21,451 nt of DNA from an uncultured Collinsella sp. (lineage in GTDB: Bacteria; Actinomycetota; Coriobacteriia; Coriobacteriales; Coriobacteriaceae). The position numbers and the translations under genes were made by a program. The stretch is taken from contig CAKUEZ010000031.1 of the NCBI GenBank assembly GCA_934646965.1, positions 1 to 21,451 on the forward strand, given 5' to 3'. Within the stretch, counting starts at the first letter, position 1. Every line of letters begins with the position of its first letter. The notes under the pieces were generated by a model, which was not told the DNA's origin, did not search any database, and was given only the letters and a program-made list of their open reading frames with translations. Positions 13,827 through 20,996 of this stretch are shown here, one piece after another.

Positions 13827-14093
13827 ATGGCAGAGAAGACCCCGGTCGAGCAGCTTACGTACAAGCAGGCCTCGCAGGAGCTGGAGCTCATCATCCGCAG
13901 CCTGGAGTCGGGCGACATGGAGCTCGAGGAATCGCTCGAGAGCTACACCCGCGGCGTTGAGCTTCTCAAGAGCCTGCGTACCCGCCTGTCCGATGCCGAG
14001 CAGAAGGTCTCGGTGCTCCTGAAGGATGTTGACGGCAACGACGTACTCGCCGACGGCGAAGCCGCCAACACCGAGGACAACCTCTCGTTCTAA
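13827..14093 (+). CDS. xseB: Exodeoxyribonuclease VII small subunit
   Basis: An 88-residue helical protein of the XseB family, several copies of which bind the XseA coiled coil. The core LTYKQASQELELIIRSLESG (10-29) and the following MELEESLESYTRGVELLK are diagnostic. The acidic tail (66-88) is variable in the family. AGGAAAGGA precedes the ATG. It forms an operon with xseA. Confidence 0.93.
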   Translation: MAEKTPVEQLTYKQASQELELIIRSLESGDMELEESLESYTRGVELLKSLRTRLSDAEQKVSVLLKDVDGNDVLADGEAANTEDNLSF

Positions 14094-14112
14094 CCACCTC
14101 GCAGCCAACTTT

Positions 14113-14224
14113 GGGGTAGTCTTTTTGGGACGGGGCTTTTTTGACTACCCTTTGGCGACGGCTCACCGAGCGCTTGCGTTTGCGAAAAGTAGTCAAAAAA
14201 GCCCCGTCCCAAAAAGACTACCCT
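14113..14224. repeat. Perfect 35-bp inverted repeat between xseB and the HIT gene
   Basis: Bases 14114-14148 are an exact reverse complement of 14189-14223, with a 40-base spacer. Each arm contains a T- or A-run next to GGGACGGGGC or its complement. The left arm plus the next two bases also has an internal GGGTAGTC/GACTACCC pair (14114-14121, 14143-14150). It could act as a terminator in both directions. The symmetry and A/T runs suggest a dispersed palindromic element, which this single window cannot prove. Confidence 0.85.
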
Positions 14225-14247
14225 GGCCAGTTAGAAAGGAACCAGCT

Positions 14248-14583
14248 ATGTGTGATTGCATCTTCTGCAAAATCGCCAACCACGAGATCCCCTCGACCGT
14301 TGTCTACGAGGACGACCAGGTCATCGCGTTCGACGACCTTAACCCCCAGGCGCCGGTCCATACGCTCGTGATCCCCAAGAAGCACTACAGTGACATCGCC
14401 GACAACGTACCTGCCGAGACCATGGGCGCCATGGCCCACGCCATCCAGGAGGTCGCCAAGGCCAAGGGCCTGGAGGACGGTTTCCGCGTCATCTCCAACA
14501 AGGGCGTCAACGCCGGTCAGACCGTCATGCACTTCCACATGCACGTCCTCGGCGGCAAGAACCTGGGCGAGAACCTCATCTGA
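14248..14583 (+). CDS. hinT: HIT-family purine nucleoside phosphoramidase
   Basis: A 111-residue histidine-triad protein. HinT proteins hydrolyse AMP-lysine and related adenosine phosphoramidates in the cytoplasm. The triad HFHMHV (95-100) carries the catalytic histidine, CDCIFCKI near the start supplies a cysteine pair (Cys4, Cys7) seen in zinc-binding HIT proteins, and GQTVMHFHMHVLGG matches the family end. The frame is open far upstream into the 35-bp repeat and even into xseB sequence, but ATG 14248 with AGAAAGGA upstream gives the conserved start. Confidence 0.93.
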   Translation: MCDCIFCKIANHEIPSTVVYEDDQVIAFDDLNPQAPVHTLVIPKKHYSDIADNVPAETMGAMAHAIQEVAKAKGLEDGFRVISNKGVNAGQTVMHFHMHVLGGKNLGENLI

Positions 14584-14624
14584 GGGCGCGTAGCCCGTCG
14601 ACTTGGCTGCCTTTGGAGTAATCT

Positions 14625-15515
14625 ATGCAGCTTTCTCAACTCGAATACCTTCAAGCGGTAGCGAACTATGGCGGCGTGCGCAAAGCAGCTCGCGCCGTTC
14701 ATGTGAGTCCGCAGGCTGTTTCGTCGGCAATCAAAAAGTTGGAATCTGAGTATCAGATTGTTTTGCTCGACCGATCGGCGGGGGAGGCTGTTTTGTCTCC
14801 GGCGGGTCGAGAATTCGCGCGTCGCGCACGCATGATCCTGGCGCAAGTCGGCGATCTCAAAAAGTACGCTCAATCGAGGAACGACGGCGTTTCGCCCGAC
14901 GGCCATTTTCGTCTTTACGCCCCCTGCCTTCATGGGCGGGGGCGCCTTTTTGCCGAAAACTGGTATGACTCGTTTGAACGCTCGTACCCTCAGATTCACC
15001 TTGATGTGTGGCATCAGCCAACGGCTACATGCTTTGAATCACTTGTGCTTGGCATTTCGGATGCGGCCATCTCATTTGAGGAACCAAGGGACAGTGTCCT
15101 TTCTTCGAAATACTTGGGTGAAAAGGAGCTCAAGGTTCTTTCGTGCCCAGCGGGTCATCAATCTGTGGGCGCTATGACCGTTCGTGAGTTACTGGGCGGC
15201 AGGCTCGCTGTTCCCATTAATTTGTCACCCTGTCTCAATGCAATCAATCAATGCCCCGAAGCTCAGCTGGTTAATTTCCGTTTCCGCGATGTCGAATACG
15301 GAAACAGGGCGCAGACTGAGTTTCTTCAAGCCGGGGGATTGATATTGAGTCTTTCTGGCTCTTCTCTCGCATCAGATGTATTGGAAGTGAGCGAGTGCTC
15401 CATTGAAGGTTCGCGTGACGTAGCCTTGCCCATCTACTTTTGCTATCGACAAAATGCCTGGACCGATCGACACCAGACGGTATTTCTTCACCTATTGCGT
15501 CATCTTGCTTCGTGA
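14625..15515 (+). CDS. LysR-family transcriptional regulator
   Basis: A 296-residue LysR-type regulator. The winged helix-turn-helix is at about 4-60 (QLEYLQAVANYGGVRKAARA, then SPQAVSSAIKKLE), followed by a linker helix and a periplasmic-binding-type effector domain from about 90. A GGAG site lies 7 bases before the ATG. The sequence uses many TTT, CTT and ATT codons and is less GC-rich than its neighbours. The next gene, 119 bases on in the same direction, is an MFS transporter, a plausible target. The effector is unknown. The effector domain is divergent from well-known members. Confidence 0.87.
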   Translation: MQLSQLEYLQAVANYGGVRKAARAVHVSPQAVSSAIKKLESEYQIVLLDRSAGEAVLSPAGREFARRARMILAQVGDLKKYAQSRNDGVSPDGHFRLYAPCLHGRGRLFAENWYDSFERSYPQIHLDVWHQPTATCFESLVLGISDAAISFEEPRDSVLSSKYLGEKELKVLSCPAGHQSVGAMTVRELLGGRLAVPINLSPCLNAINQCPEAQLVNFRFRDVEYGNRAQTEFLQAGGLILSLSGSSLASDVLEVSECSIEGSRDVALPIYFCYRQNAWTDRHQTVFLHLLRHLAS

Positions 15516-15531
15516 AATTAATTGGCTTCGA

Positions 15532-15554
15532 GACGTCAAGTGATTATTGACGCC
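15532..15554. promoter_or_regulatory. Palindrome between LysR and MFS genes, possible operator
   Basis: GACGTCAA (15532-15539) faces TTGACGCC (15547-15554) with one mismatch and a 7-base spacer. LysR regulators often bind such interrupted dyads. No T-run follows, so a terminator is less likely. The dyad contains a possible -35 TTGACG at 15547-15552. Confidence 0.35.
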
Positions 15555-15634
15555 TTGTAACACATAGCTGACAGCTTCGCCCTCATGCTTTTCCAAGATT
15601 CCGATTTAGATTGCTGACTCTTGGAGGGCGGAGC

Positions 15635-16795
15635 ATGAAAAACCGTACGGTTTTCCTTTATATGACGTTCGTTTTTCTGTCGAACTTCAGCACCATTTTG
15701 TATTTTCTGACGGTTTACCTTGAGTTTGTCGGCTTCTCGATGGTGGCGATATCCAGCATGATGATCGCCTACCAAGTGAGCAAGTTCATTCTGGAAGTTC
15801 CTACTGGCTATATTGCTGACAGGTTTGGTCGAAAGGTAAGTGGCCTCGTTGGCGTCGCGGGAATGCTCGGATATTACGCCGCTCTGCTTCTCGTCCGATT
15901 TCCCCTGCTTTTAATTGGCGCGTTTACTCTCAAAGGTTTTGCCGTTGCATGTGTGAGCGGATCCATCGAAGCGATTTATATCGATAGCGTCGCTCAGGAC
16001 CAACTCGTGAGACTTAATGTCGTTGAGCGATTTGTCTTCTACGCGTCTTATGCTCTCTCCGCTTGTGTGGGCGGTTTCATTTCGTCCGCTGACGCGTATC
16101 TCATTGGGCTTTCGGTCGATATTATCGCAATGGTTCTGACATTGTTTGTCGTTGTCTGCATTCCTGAGATGCGAAGAGAGGGCACTGCGGCGACGCCTGA
16201 GCGTGGAAATAGCCCGAAGATGATTAGGGCCGCTATTGCGGGTAATAGCATTCTTCGGTCAGCGTTCATCATGGATTGTTCTCAAGCATTTGCTTTCGTC
16301 GCTCTGGAAGATTTTTTCTCACTGCTGCTTGCGAGCCGTGGAATGAATGCCGTTGCTTCGGGCGTGACCATTGCGGTCCAGCTCCTTGTCTCGGCCTCCA
16401 TAGGGTTTATTGTGCCCGGTGTGATTGCCCATGTCGACAAGGACCGTTTTGCGCGCATTTGCGGCATCGCTCGCCTGGTATTAACTGCTTTGTTTTTGAT
16501 TCCTCTTACTCCAGTTTGTTTGCTGCCCGTGTTCTATGTGCTGCAGACGGTTGCTTACTCGTTATTTGCTCCGATCAAATACTCAGCTTTTCAAAATGCC
16601 GCCGATTCATCGATGCGCTGTTCGTTGATTTCGGTTCAAAGCCAGATGGTGGCGGTGGGTGCTGTCCTTTTCTATCTGTTTAGCGCTGCGTTGAGTGGCA
16701 TTGCGGGTATTCGGGTCGTATTGCTTGTTGCGCTCGGGATTTCTTGTCTGGCGTATATCCCCGCGCTGTTTCGTCTTACAAGTCAAAGGCCATGA
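15635..16795 (+). CDS. MFS transporter
   Basis: A 386-residue major facilitator protein with about 12 membrane helices. The loop between helices 2 and 3 carries the signature GYIADRFGRK (58-67). Such proteins exchange small molecules with protons across the cytoplasmic membrane. The length and motif fit drug or metabolite exporters, but no substrate can be read. ATG 15635 with TTGGAGGG upstream is preferred over an in-frame ATG at 15611. Like the LysR gene before it, base composition is less GC-rich than the rest of the window, suggesting joint acquisition. A strong terminator follows. Confidence 0.87.
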   Translation: MKNRTVFLYMTFVFLSNFSTILYFLTVYLEFVGFSMVAISSMMIAYQVSKFILEVPTGYIADRFGRKVSGLVGVAGMLGYYAALLLVRFPLLLIGAFTLKGFAVACVSGSIEAIYIDSVAQDQLVRLNVVERFVFYASYALSACVGGFISSADAYLIGLSVDIIAMVLTLFVVVCIPEMRREGTAATPERGNSPKMIRAAIAGNSILRSAFIMDCSQAFAFVALEDFFSLLLASRGMNAVASGVTIAVQLLVSASIGFIVPGVIAHVDKDRFARICGIARLVLTALFLIPLTPVCLLPVFYVLQTVAYSLFAPIKYSAFQNAADSSMRCSLISVQSQMVAVGAVLFYLFSAALSGIAGIRVVLLVALGISCLAYIPALFRLTSQRP

Positions 16796-16828
16796 GTATT
16801 TAGGCATCGATAACTTATATATCAACGC

Positions 16829-16862
16829 AATAAACCCGAGCGCGAGGGCGTTTGGGTTTATT
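16829..16862 (+). terminator. Terminator of the MFS transporter gene
   Basis: A 15-pair stem including two wobbles (AATAAACCC side 16829-16843 with 16848-16862) closes a GAGG tetraloop. It ends in TTTATTATT. Confidence 0.8.
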
Positions 16863-16915
16863 ATTGAAGCGTATGTAACCTGGCGGCGCCACACCGCCTG
16901 TTAGTAGGGAGACAC

Positions 16916-18094
16916 ATGAACGTTCTGGTCGTCAACGCAGGATCTTCGACCCTTAAGTATCAGGTCATCGATACCAAGTCCCACAAGGTGTCCGCAAAGG
17001 GCTCCTGCGAGCGCGTCTGCTTTACCGGCGGTACCTTCACCCACGCTGCCAATGGCTCCAAGAAGGTGACCGAGAACATCGAGTTCCCCGACCACAAGGT
17101 CGCCATCGAGGTCGTCCTGAAGGACCTCGAGGCCAGCGGCGTCAAGATCGAGGGCATCGGCCACCGCATCGTTCAGGGCGGTTGGTACTTTGGCGATTCC
17201 TCCCTCGTCGACGAGGACGTCCTCGCCAAGATTCGCGAGGTCGCCCCGCTCGCTCCGCTGCACAACAACCCCGAGGCCAACGTTATCGAGTTCTGCCTGG
17301 AGCAGTATCCCGACCTGCCCAACGTCACGGTCTACGACACCGCTTTCCACTTCAACATGCCCGAGGTCGCCAAGACCTACGCCCTGCCCAAGGACGTCTG
17401 CGACAAGCTGCACATTCGTAAATACGGCGCTCACGGCACCAGCTACCGCTACATCTCCAAGAAGGTCGCCGAGATGACCAACGGCGAGGCCCGCAAGGTC
17501 GTCGTGTGCCACATCGGCTCCGGCGCTTCCTTGTGCGCCATCGAGGACGGCAAGTGCATGGACACCACCATGGGCCTTACCCCGCTCGACGGCGTCATGA
17601 TGGGCACCCGCTGCGGTTCCATCGATCCGGCTACCGTGTGCTACCTGCAGCGCGAGGGCGGCTACACCTTCGATGAGGTCGACGAGATGATGAACAAGAA
17701 GTCCGGCCTCATGGCCGTGACCGGCGGCAAGACCAACGACTGCCGCAACGTCGAGGAACTCGCCGCTGCCGGCGACCCCGAGGCTCAGCTCGCCTTCGAT
17801 ATGTTCGTCTACAAGATTGCCGCCAAGGCCGCCGAGATGGCCACCTCCATGTGCGGCATGGATACGCTGGTCTTTACCGCCGGCATCGGCGAGCACGCTC
17901 CGGCCGTTCGCGCCGGCGTGGCCGACCGTCTGGCCTTTATGGGCGTCAAGATGGACCATGCCCGCAACGCCCTGCGTGGCGACGGCGCTTGGTGCCTGTC
18001 CGCCAAGGATTCCAAGGTCAAGATCTTCGTCATCCCCACGGATGAGGAGTTCATGATCGCTTCCGACGTCGAGCGCATCGTTAACGGCAAGTAA
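16916..18094 (+). CDS. ackA: Acetate kinase, copy 1 (altered active site)
   Basis: A 392-residue acetate/sugar-kinase-fold enzyme that converts acetyl phosphate and ADP to acetate and ATP. Conserved parts are NAGSSTLKY (7-15), Arg84, Asp141 in DTAFH, His173 in HGTS, Arg232 and the TDEE end (375-378). Compared with copy 2 downstream it has Tyr177 in place of the second histidine of HGTSH and Ser202 in place of Asn in H-x-GNGAS. Both copies have HRIVQGGW where classical enzymes have HRVVHGGE. GGGAG precedes the ATG, and a terminator separates it from copy 2. It may be a kinase with altered kinetics or substrate rather than a dead gene, since the frame is intact and codon use is strong. Confidence 0.9.
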   Translation: MNVLVVNAGSSTLKYQVIDTKSHKVSAKGSCERVCFTGGTFTHAANGSKKVTENIEFPDHKVAIEVVLKDLEASGVKIEGIGHRIVQGGWYFGDSSLVDEDVLAKIREVAPLAPLHNNPEANVIEFCLEQYPDLPNVTVYDTAFHFNMPEVAKTYALPKDVCDKLHIRKYGAHGTSYRYISKKVAEMTNGEARKVVVCHIGSGASLCAIEDGKCMDTTMGLTPLDGVMMGTRCGSIDPATVCYLQREGGYTFDEVDEMMNKKSGLMAVTGGKTNDCRNVEELAAAGDPEAQLAFDMFVYKIAAKAAEMATSMCGMDTLVFTAGIGEHAPAVRAGVADRLAFMGVKMDHARNALRGDGAWCLSAKDSKVKIFVIPTDEEFMIASDVERIVNGK

Positions 18095-18108
18095 TTGATG
18101 CAAGGGGA

Positions 18109-18145
18109 GGGGACTGGATGGCCTTGTGCCGTTCAGCCCCTTTTT
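18109..18145 (+). terminator. Terminator of ackA copy 1
   Basis: GGGG plus CTGGATGGC pairs with GCCGTTCAG plus CCCC (two wobbles, one bulged A) around CTTGT and is followed by TTTTT. It implies that ackA copy 2 has its own promoter. Confidence 0.85.
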
Positions 18146-18160
18146 ATGCGCTTTGAGCGA

Positions 18161-18188
18161 AGAGTTTAATAGAGAATTATTGAACTCT
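18161..18188. promoter_or_regulatory. Operator-like palindrome upstream of ackA copy 2
   Basis: AGAGTTTAATA (18161-18171) and TATTGAACTCT (18178-18188) are inverted copies with one difference and a 6-base spacer. A possible -35 TTGAAC begins at 18180 within the right arm, so a bound repressor would block the promoter. The -10 element is not clear. Confidence 0.5.
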
Positions 18189-18258
18189 GATAACTTCTTA
18201 TTAAGGATACGGCCCCCTTATAGGTTTGCCGACCGTACTGTAATCACGAAGGAGTCTC

Positions 18259-19437
18259 ATGAACGTACTTGTTGTCAACGCCGGCAGCTCGAGCCTTAAA
18301 TATCAGCTTTTGTCCACCGATACCCGCGAGGTTTTTGCCAAGGGCAACTGCGAGCGTATCGGCTCGGAGATGGGCATCTTTGGCCACTCCGAGAACGGTG
18401 GCGCCAAGCAGACCGAGGAGATTCCCTTTCCCGACCACCGCTCGGCTATCGCGCGCGTGCTCGAGGAACTCGAGAAGACCGACTTTACGATCGATGGCAT
18501 CGGCCACCGTATCGTTCAAGGCGGCTGGTACTTCGATGATTCCGCGGTCGTCGACGATGAGGTCATGGCCAAGATCCTTGAGGTGGCGCCGCTCGCCCCG
18601 CTGCACAATTACGGCGAGGCTGCAGCAATTGAGTATTGCCGTGAGAAGTATCCGGAGCTGCCCAACGTGGCCGTTTTCGACACGTCGTTCCACATGACGA
18701 TGCCCGAGGTCGCCTACACCTACGCCCTGCCCAAGGACGTGTGCGACAAGTACCACGTGCGCAAGTACGGCGCCCACGGCACGAGCCACCGCTACGAGTG
18801 GATGATGGCCAAGGAGATCCTGGGCACGCGCTGCCACCGTCTGCTTTCGTGCCATCTGGGTAATGGTGCTTCGCTCGCTGCTATCGAGGACGGCGTTTGC
18901 CGCGATACCACGATGGGCCTCACGCCGCTCGACGGCCTGATGATGGGTACCCGTTGCGGTTCCATCGACCCTGCCACCGTGTGTTACCTGCAGCGCGAGG
19001 GCGGCTACAGCTATCAGGAAGTCGACGACATGATGAACAAGCAGTCCGGCCTGCTTGCCATCTCGGGCATCTCCAACGACGCTCGCGACATCCGCACGCG
19101 TGCCTCCGAGGGCGACGAGCGCTGCCTGCTCGCCTTTGACATGTTCGCCTACAAGGCCATGCAGCAGGCCGGTTCCATGATCGCCTCCATGGCGGGCGTG
19201 GACACCATTACCTTTACTGCCGGCATCGGCGAAAACGACTGGTCGATCCGCAAGGCCTTCTGCGACTGCTTTGAGTGGCTGGGCGTGCGCATCGACAACA
19301 ACAAGAACCGCGAGGCCGTGGGCAACGGCCCGCAGGTCATCAGCGCCGCCGGCTCCGCCGTCACGGTCATGGTCATCCCCACCGACGAGGAATACATGAT
19401 CGCCCACGACGTCGAGCGTCTGACCAAGAACAACTAA
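18259..19437 (+). CDS. ackA: Acetate kinase, copy 2
   Basis: A 392-residue acetate kinase and close paralogue of the preceding gene, the same length and alignable without major gaps. It keeps the classical HGTSH (173-177, His177), HLGNGAS (199-205, Asn202), Arg84, Asp141, Arg232 and TDEE (375-378), so it is the more orthodox of the two. It shares HRIVQGGW with copy 1, with Trp90 at the position of a Glu in well-studied enzymes. GAAGGAG lies 7 bases before the ATG. It converges on pta and with it converts acetyl-CoA to acetate with ATP gain. Its own palindrome and a terminator upstream indicate separate regulation. Confidence 0.93.
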   Translation: MNVLVVNAGSSSLKYQLLSTDTREVFAKGNCERIGSEMGIFGHSENGGAKQTEEIPFPDHRSAIARVLEELEKTDFTIDGIGHRIVQGGWYFDDSAVVDDEVMAKILEVAPLAPLHNYGEAAAIEYCREKYPELPNVAVFDTSFHMTMPEVAYTYALPKDVCDKYHVRKYGAHGTSHRYEWMMAKEILGTRCHRLLSCHLGNGASLAAIEDGVCRDTTMGLTPLDGLMMGTRCGSIDPATVCYLQREGGYSYQEVDDMMNKQSGLLAISGISNDARDIRTRASEGDERCLLAFDMFAYKAMQQAGSMIASMAGVDTITFTAGIGENDWSIRKAFCDCFEWLGVRIDNNKNREAVGNGPQVISAAGSAVTVMVIPTDEEYMIAHDVERLTKNN

Positions 19438-19457
19438 CGCATTCGTCTGTAATTGAC

Positions 19458-19494
19458 AAAAAGGCCTCCAGAGCAACAGCCCGGAGGCCTTTTT
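19458..19494. terminator. Bidirectional terminator after ackA copy 2
   Basis: AAAAAGGCCTCC (19458-19469) pairs exactly with GGAGGCCTTTTT (19483-19494) around a 13-base loop, with T-runs for both directions. Confidence 0.9.
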
Positions 19495-19499
19495 ACTAG

Positions 19500-19642
19500 C
19501 AGGCGGAAATTCCAGTTCCAAAGTGATCATCGCCGGCAACGCCTGCGCTCCCAGCAACGTCACCCATTCGTTCAGATCCTCAGCCCCAGCTCGTAGCCAA
19601 GCCGCCGCCCACTCCAGATTCCCTGACTGCTGCGTGACGGCA
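19500..19642 (-). other. Gene-free stretch with a protein-like reading frame, possible relic
   Basis: The 347-base gap between ackA2 and pta holds a terminator, this stretch and a giant hairpin. Read on the minus strand from about 19640, this part gives a stop-free, balanced peptide containing NLEWAAAWLRAG and LNEWVTLLGAQALPAM. It has no ribosome site or own stop before the terminator. I do not recognise it; it may be chance or a gene fragment. Confidence 0.2.
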
Positions 19643-19769
19643 GGGACCCTGCAGGGCAAAGCTCTGAAAACATTCCGCAGGACGCAAAGAGGCTCCGCCG
19701 CGCGAAGCGCGCAGCGGAGCCTCTTTGCATGTCCGAGGACGTTTTCAGAGCTTTGCCCTGCAGGGTCCC
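19643..19769. repeat. Giant 127-base hairpin between ackA2 and pta
   Basis: The outer arms 19643-19671 and 19741-19769 are perfect 29-base inverted copies. Inner arms 19684-19698 and 19714-19728 are perfect 15-base copies, closed by CGCGC-GAA-GCGCG. A few unpaired bases lie between inner and outer stems. It sits 15 bases after the pta stop on the minus strand. It could act as a terminator or a transcript barrier between converging genes, or be a dispersed palindromic element. Confidence 0.85.
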
Positions 19770-19784
19770 GAGGGGATATGTAAG

Positions 19785-20765
19785 CTATTCAGCCATCTGA
19801 GCCTGGACGGCGGTGATGGCCACGACACCCACGATGTCGTCGGCAGAGCAGCCGCGCGAAAGGTCGTTGACCGGCTTGGCGATGCCCTGCAGGATGGGGC
19901 CGTAAGCGTCGGCGCCAGCGAAGCGCTGGACCAGCTTGTAGCCGATGTTGCCGGCCTCGAGGTCGGGGAACACGAGCACGTTGGCCTTGCCGGCAACGGA
20001 GGAGCCGGGAGCCTTGAGCTGGGCGACGGTGGGGACGATGGCGGCGTCGAGCTGCAGGTCGCCATCGATGGCGAGCTCGGGAGCCTTCTCCTGGCAGAAC
20101 TTCACGGCCTCCTGGACCTTCTTGGCGACCTCGCCGCCGGCGGAGCCCATGGTGGAGTAGGAGAGCATGGCCACGTGCGGCTCGACGTTGCCCATGAAGG
20201 TGGACCAGGAGTGAGCGGAAGCGATGGCGATCTCGGAGAGCTCGTCAGAGGACGGGTTGATGTTGAGGCCACAGTCGGCGAAGATCAGCGTGCCGTCGGT
20301 GCCGAACTGCGGGGTGTCGGTGCACATCACGAAGAAGGCCGAGACCAGCTTGGTGCCCGGGGCGGTCTTGAGGATCTGCAGCGCGGGGCGCAGGGTGTCG
20401 GCGGTGGAGTGGCAGGCGCCGGAGACCAGGCCGTCAGCATCGCCCATCTTGACCATCATGGTGCCAAAGTAGGTGGCGTCCATCACCTGGGCGCGAGCCT
20501 GCTCGATGGTAACGCCCTTCTTGGCGCGGAGCTCGGCAAACTTCTGCGCATACTCCTCATGCTTCTCGGCATTGCGCGGGTCGATGACGGTGGCGCCGGG
20601 AACGTCGATCTCGTCGGGGTTGCCCAGGATGACGATCTTTGCCAGACCCTCCTCGATGATCTTAGTAGCCGCGACGATGGTGCGCGGATCCTCGCCCTCG
20701 GGCAGGACGATGGTCTTAAGGTCTGCCTTGGCGGCGGACTTCATACGGTTTAGGAAATCGCTCAT
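19785..20765 (-). CDS. pta: Phosphate acetyltransferase
   Basis: A 326-residue short-type phosphotransacetylase, which converts acetyl-CoA and phosphate to acetyl phosphate for acetate kinase. Family signs are IVLPEGEDPRTI (19-30), DGLVSGACHSTADTLRPALQ and the C-terminal PVNDLSRGCSADDIVGVVAITAVQA, where SRG and the D-I-V stretch line the active site. Length matches Pta without the extra regulatory domain of the enterobacterial enzyme. AAGGAG lies 6 bases before the ATG. It converges with the two ackA genes and is divergent from glf, with overlapping promoters. Its roughly 120-base leader contains a hairpin. Confidence 0.95.
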   Translation of the reverse strand: MSDFLNRMKSAAKADLKTIVLPEGEDPRTIVAATKIIEEGLAKIVILGNPDEIDVPGATVIDPRNAEKHEEYAQKFAELRAKKGVTIEQARAQVMDATYFGTMMVKMGDADGLVSGACHSTADTLRPALQILKTAPGTKLVSAFFVMCTDTPQFGTDGTLIFADCGLNINPSSDELSEIAIASAHSWSTFMGNVEPHVAMLSYSTMGSAGGEVAKKVQEAVKFCQEKAPELAIDGDLQLDAAIVPTVAQLKAPGSSVAGKANVLVFPDLEAGNIGYKLVQRFAGADAYGPILQGIAKPVNDLSRGCSADDIVGVVAITAVQAQMAE

Positions 20766-20817
20766 GTTACTCCTTACAAGCGTTTCGCTAAGCTCCAGGC
20801 ACCCGGCTGTTCACGAA

Positions 20818-20840
20818 TAAACCCGCTGCTAGCGGGTTTA
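20818..20840 (-). promoter_or_regulatory. Hairpin in the pta mRNA leader, possible attenuator
   Basis: TAAACCCGCT (20818-20827) pairs exactly with AGCGGGTTTA (20831-20840) around a 3-base loop. On the minus strand the stem ends in GGGTTTATTC, a weak T-rich tail, 53 bases before the pta ATG. No leader peptide or known riboswitch is recognised. Confidence 0.5.
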
Positions 20841-20889
20841 CCTTTCAATAATGTACGCCACGGTGCTTGAGCTTTCCTTGTGTGGCAAG

Positions 20890-20921
20890 CTCATTATAGG
20901 ACGCATTAGCGCTATAATCGC
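20890..20921. promoter_or_regulatory. Face-to-face overlapping promoters of pta (-) and glf (+)
   Basis: TATAAT on the plus strand (20913-20918) and TATAAT on the minus strand (20898-20893) point at each other across 14 bases. With 17-base spacers each -35 region would overlap the other's -10. Neither -35 is a good match. RNA polymerase could occupy only one at a time. Confidence 0.6.
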
Positions 20922-20934
20922 TCTGATAAATATG

Positions 20935-20982
20935 TCTCGAAGAATGTTCGAGAAAAGCCCAGCTAACAAGCACGTGGCTTTT
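20935..20982 (+). promoter_or_regulatory. Two hairpins in the glf leader
   Basis: TCTCGAA/TTCGAGA (20935-20941, 20947-20953) is a 7-bp hairpin with a 5-base loop. Directly after it AAAAGCC (20953-20959) can pair with GGCTTTT (20976-20982), ending in a short T-run just before the ribosome site. The first may be an operator, the second a weak attenuator. Confidence 0.4.
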
Positions 20983-20996
20983 GACAAGGAGTATCG

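Noticed and set aside
14113-14224. Insertion sequence or CRISPR unit
   Set aside because: There is no transposase frame and only one pair of arms; a CRISPR array needs several direct repeats with spacers.
16901-19659. Long minus-strand frames opposite both acetate kinase genes
   Set aside because: They are mirror frames of high-GC genes, repetitive in Gly/Ala/Val/Asp, and lack start signals.
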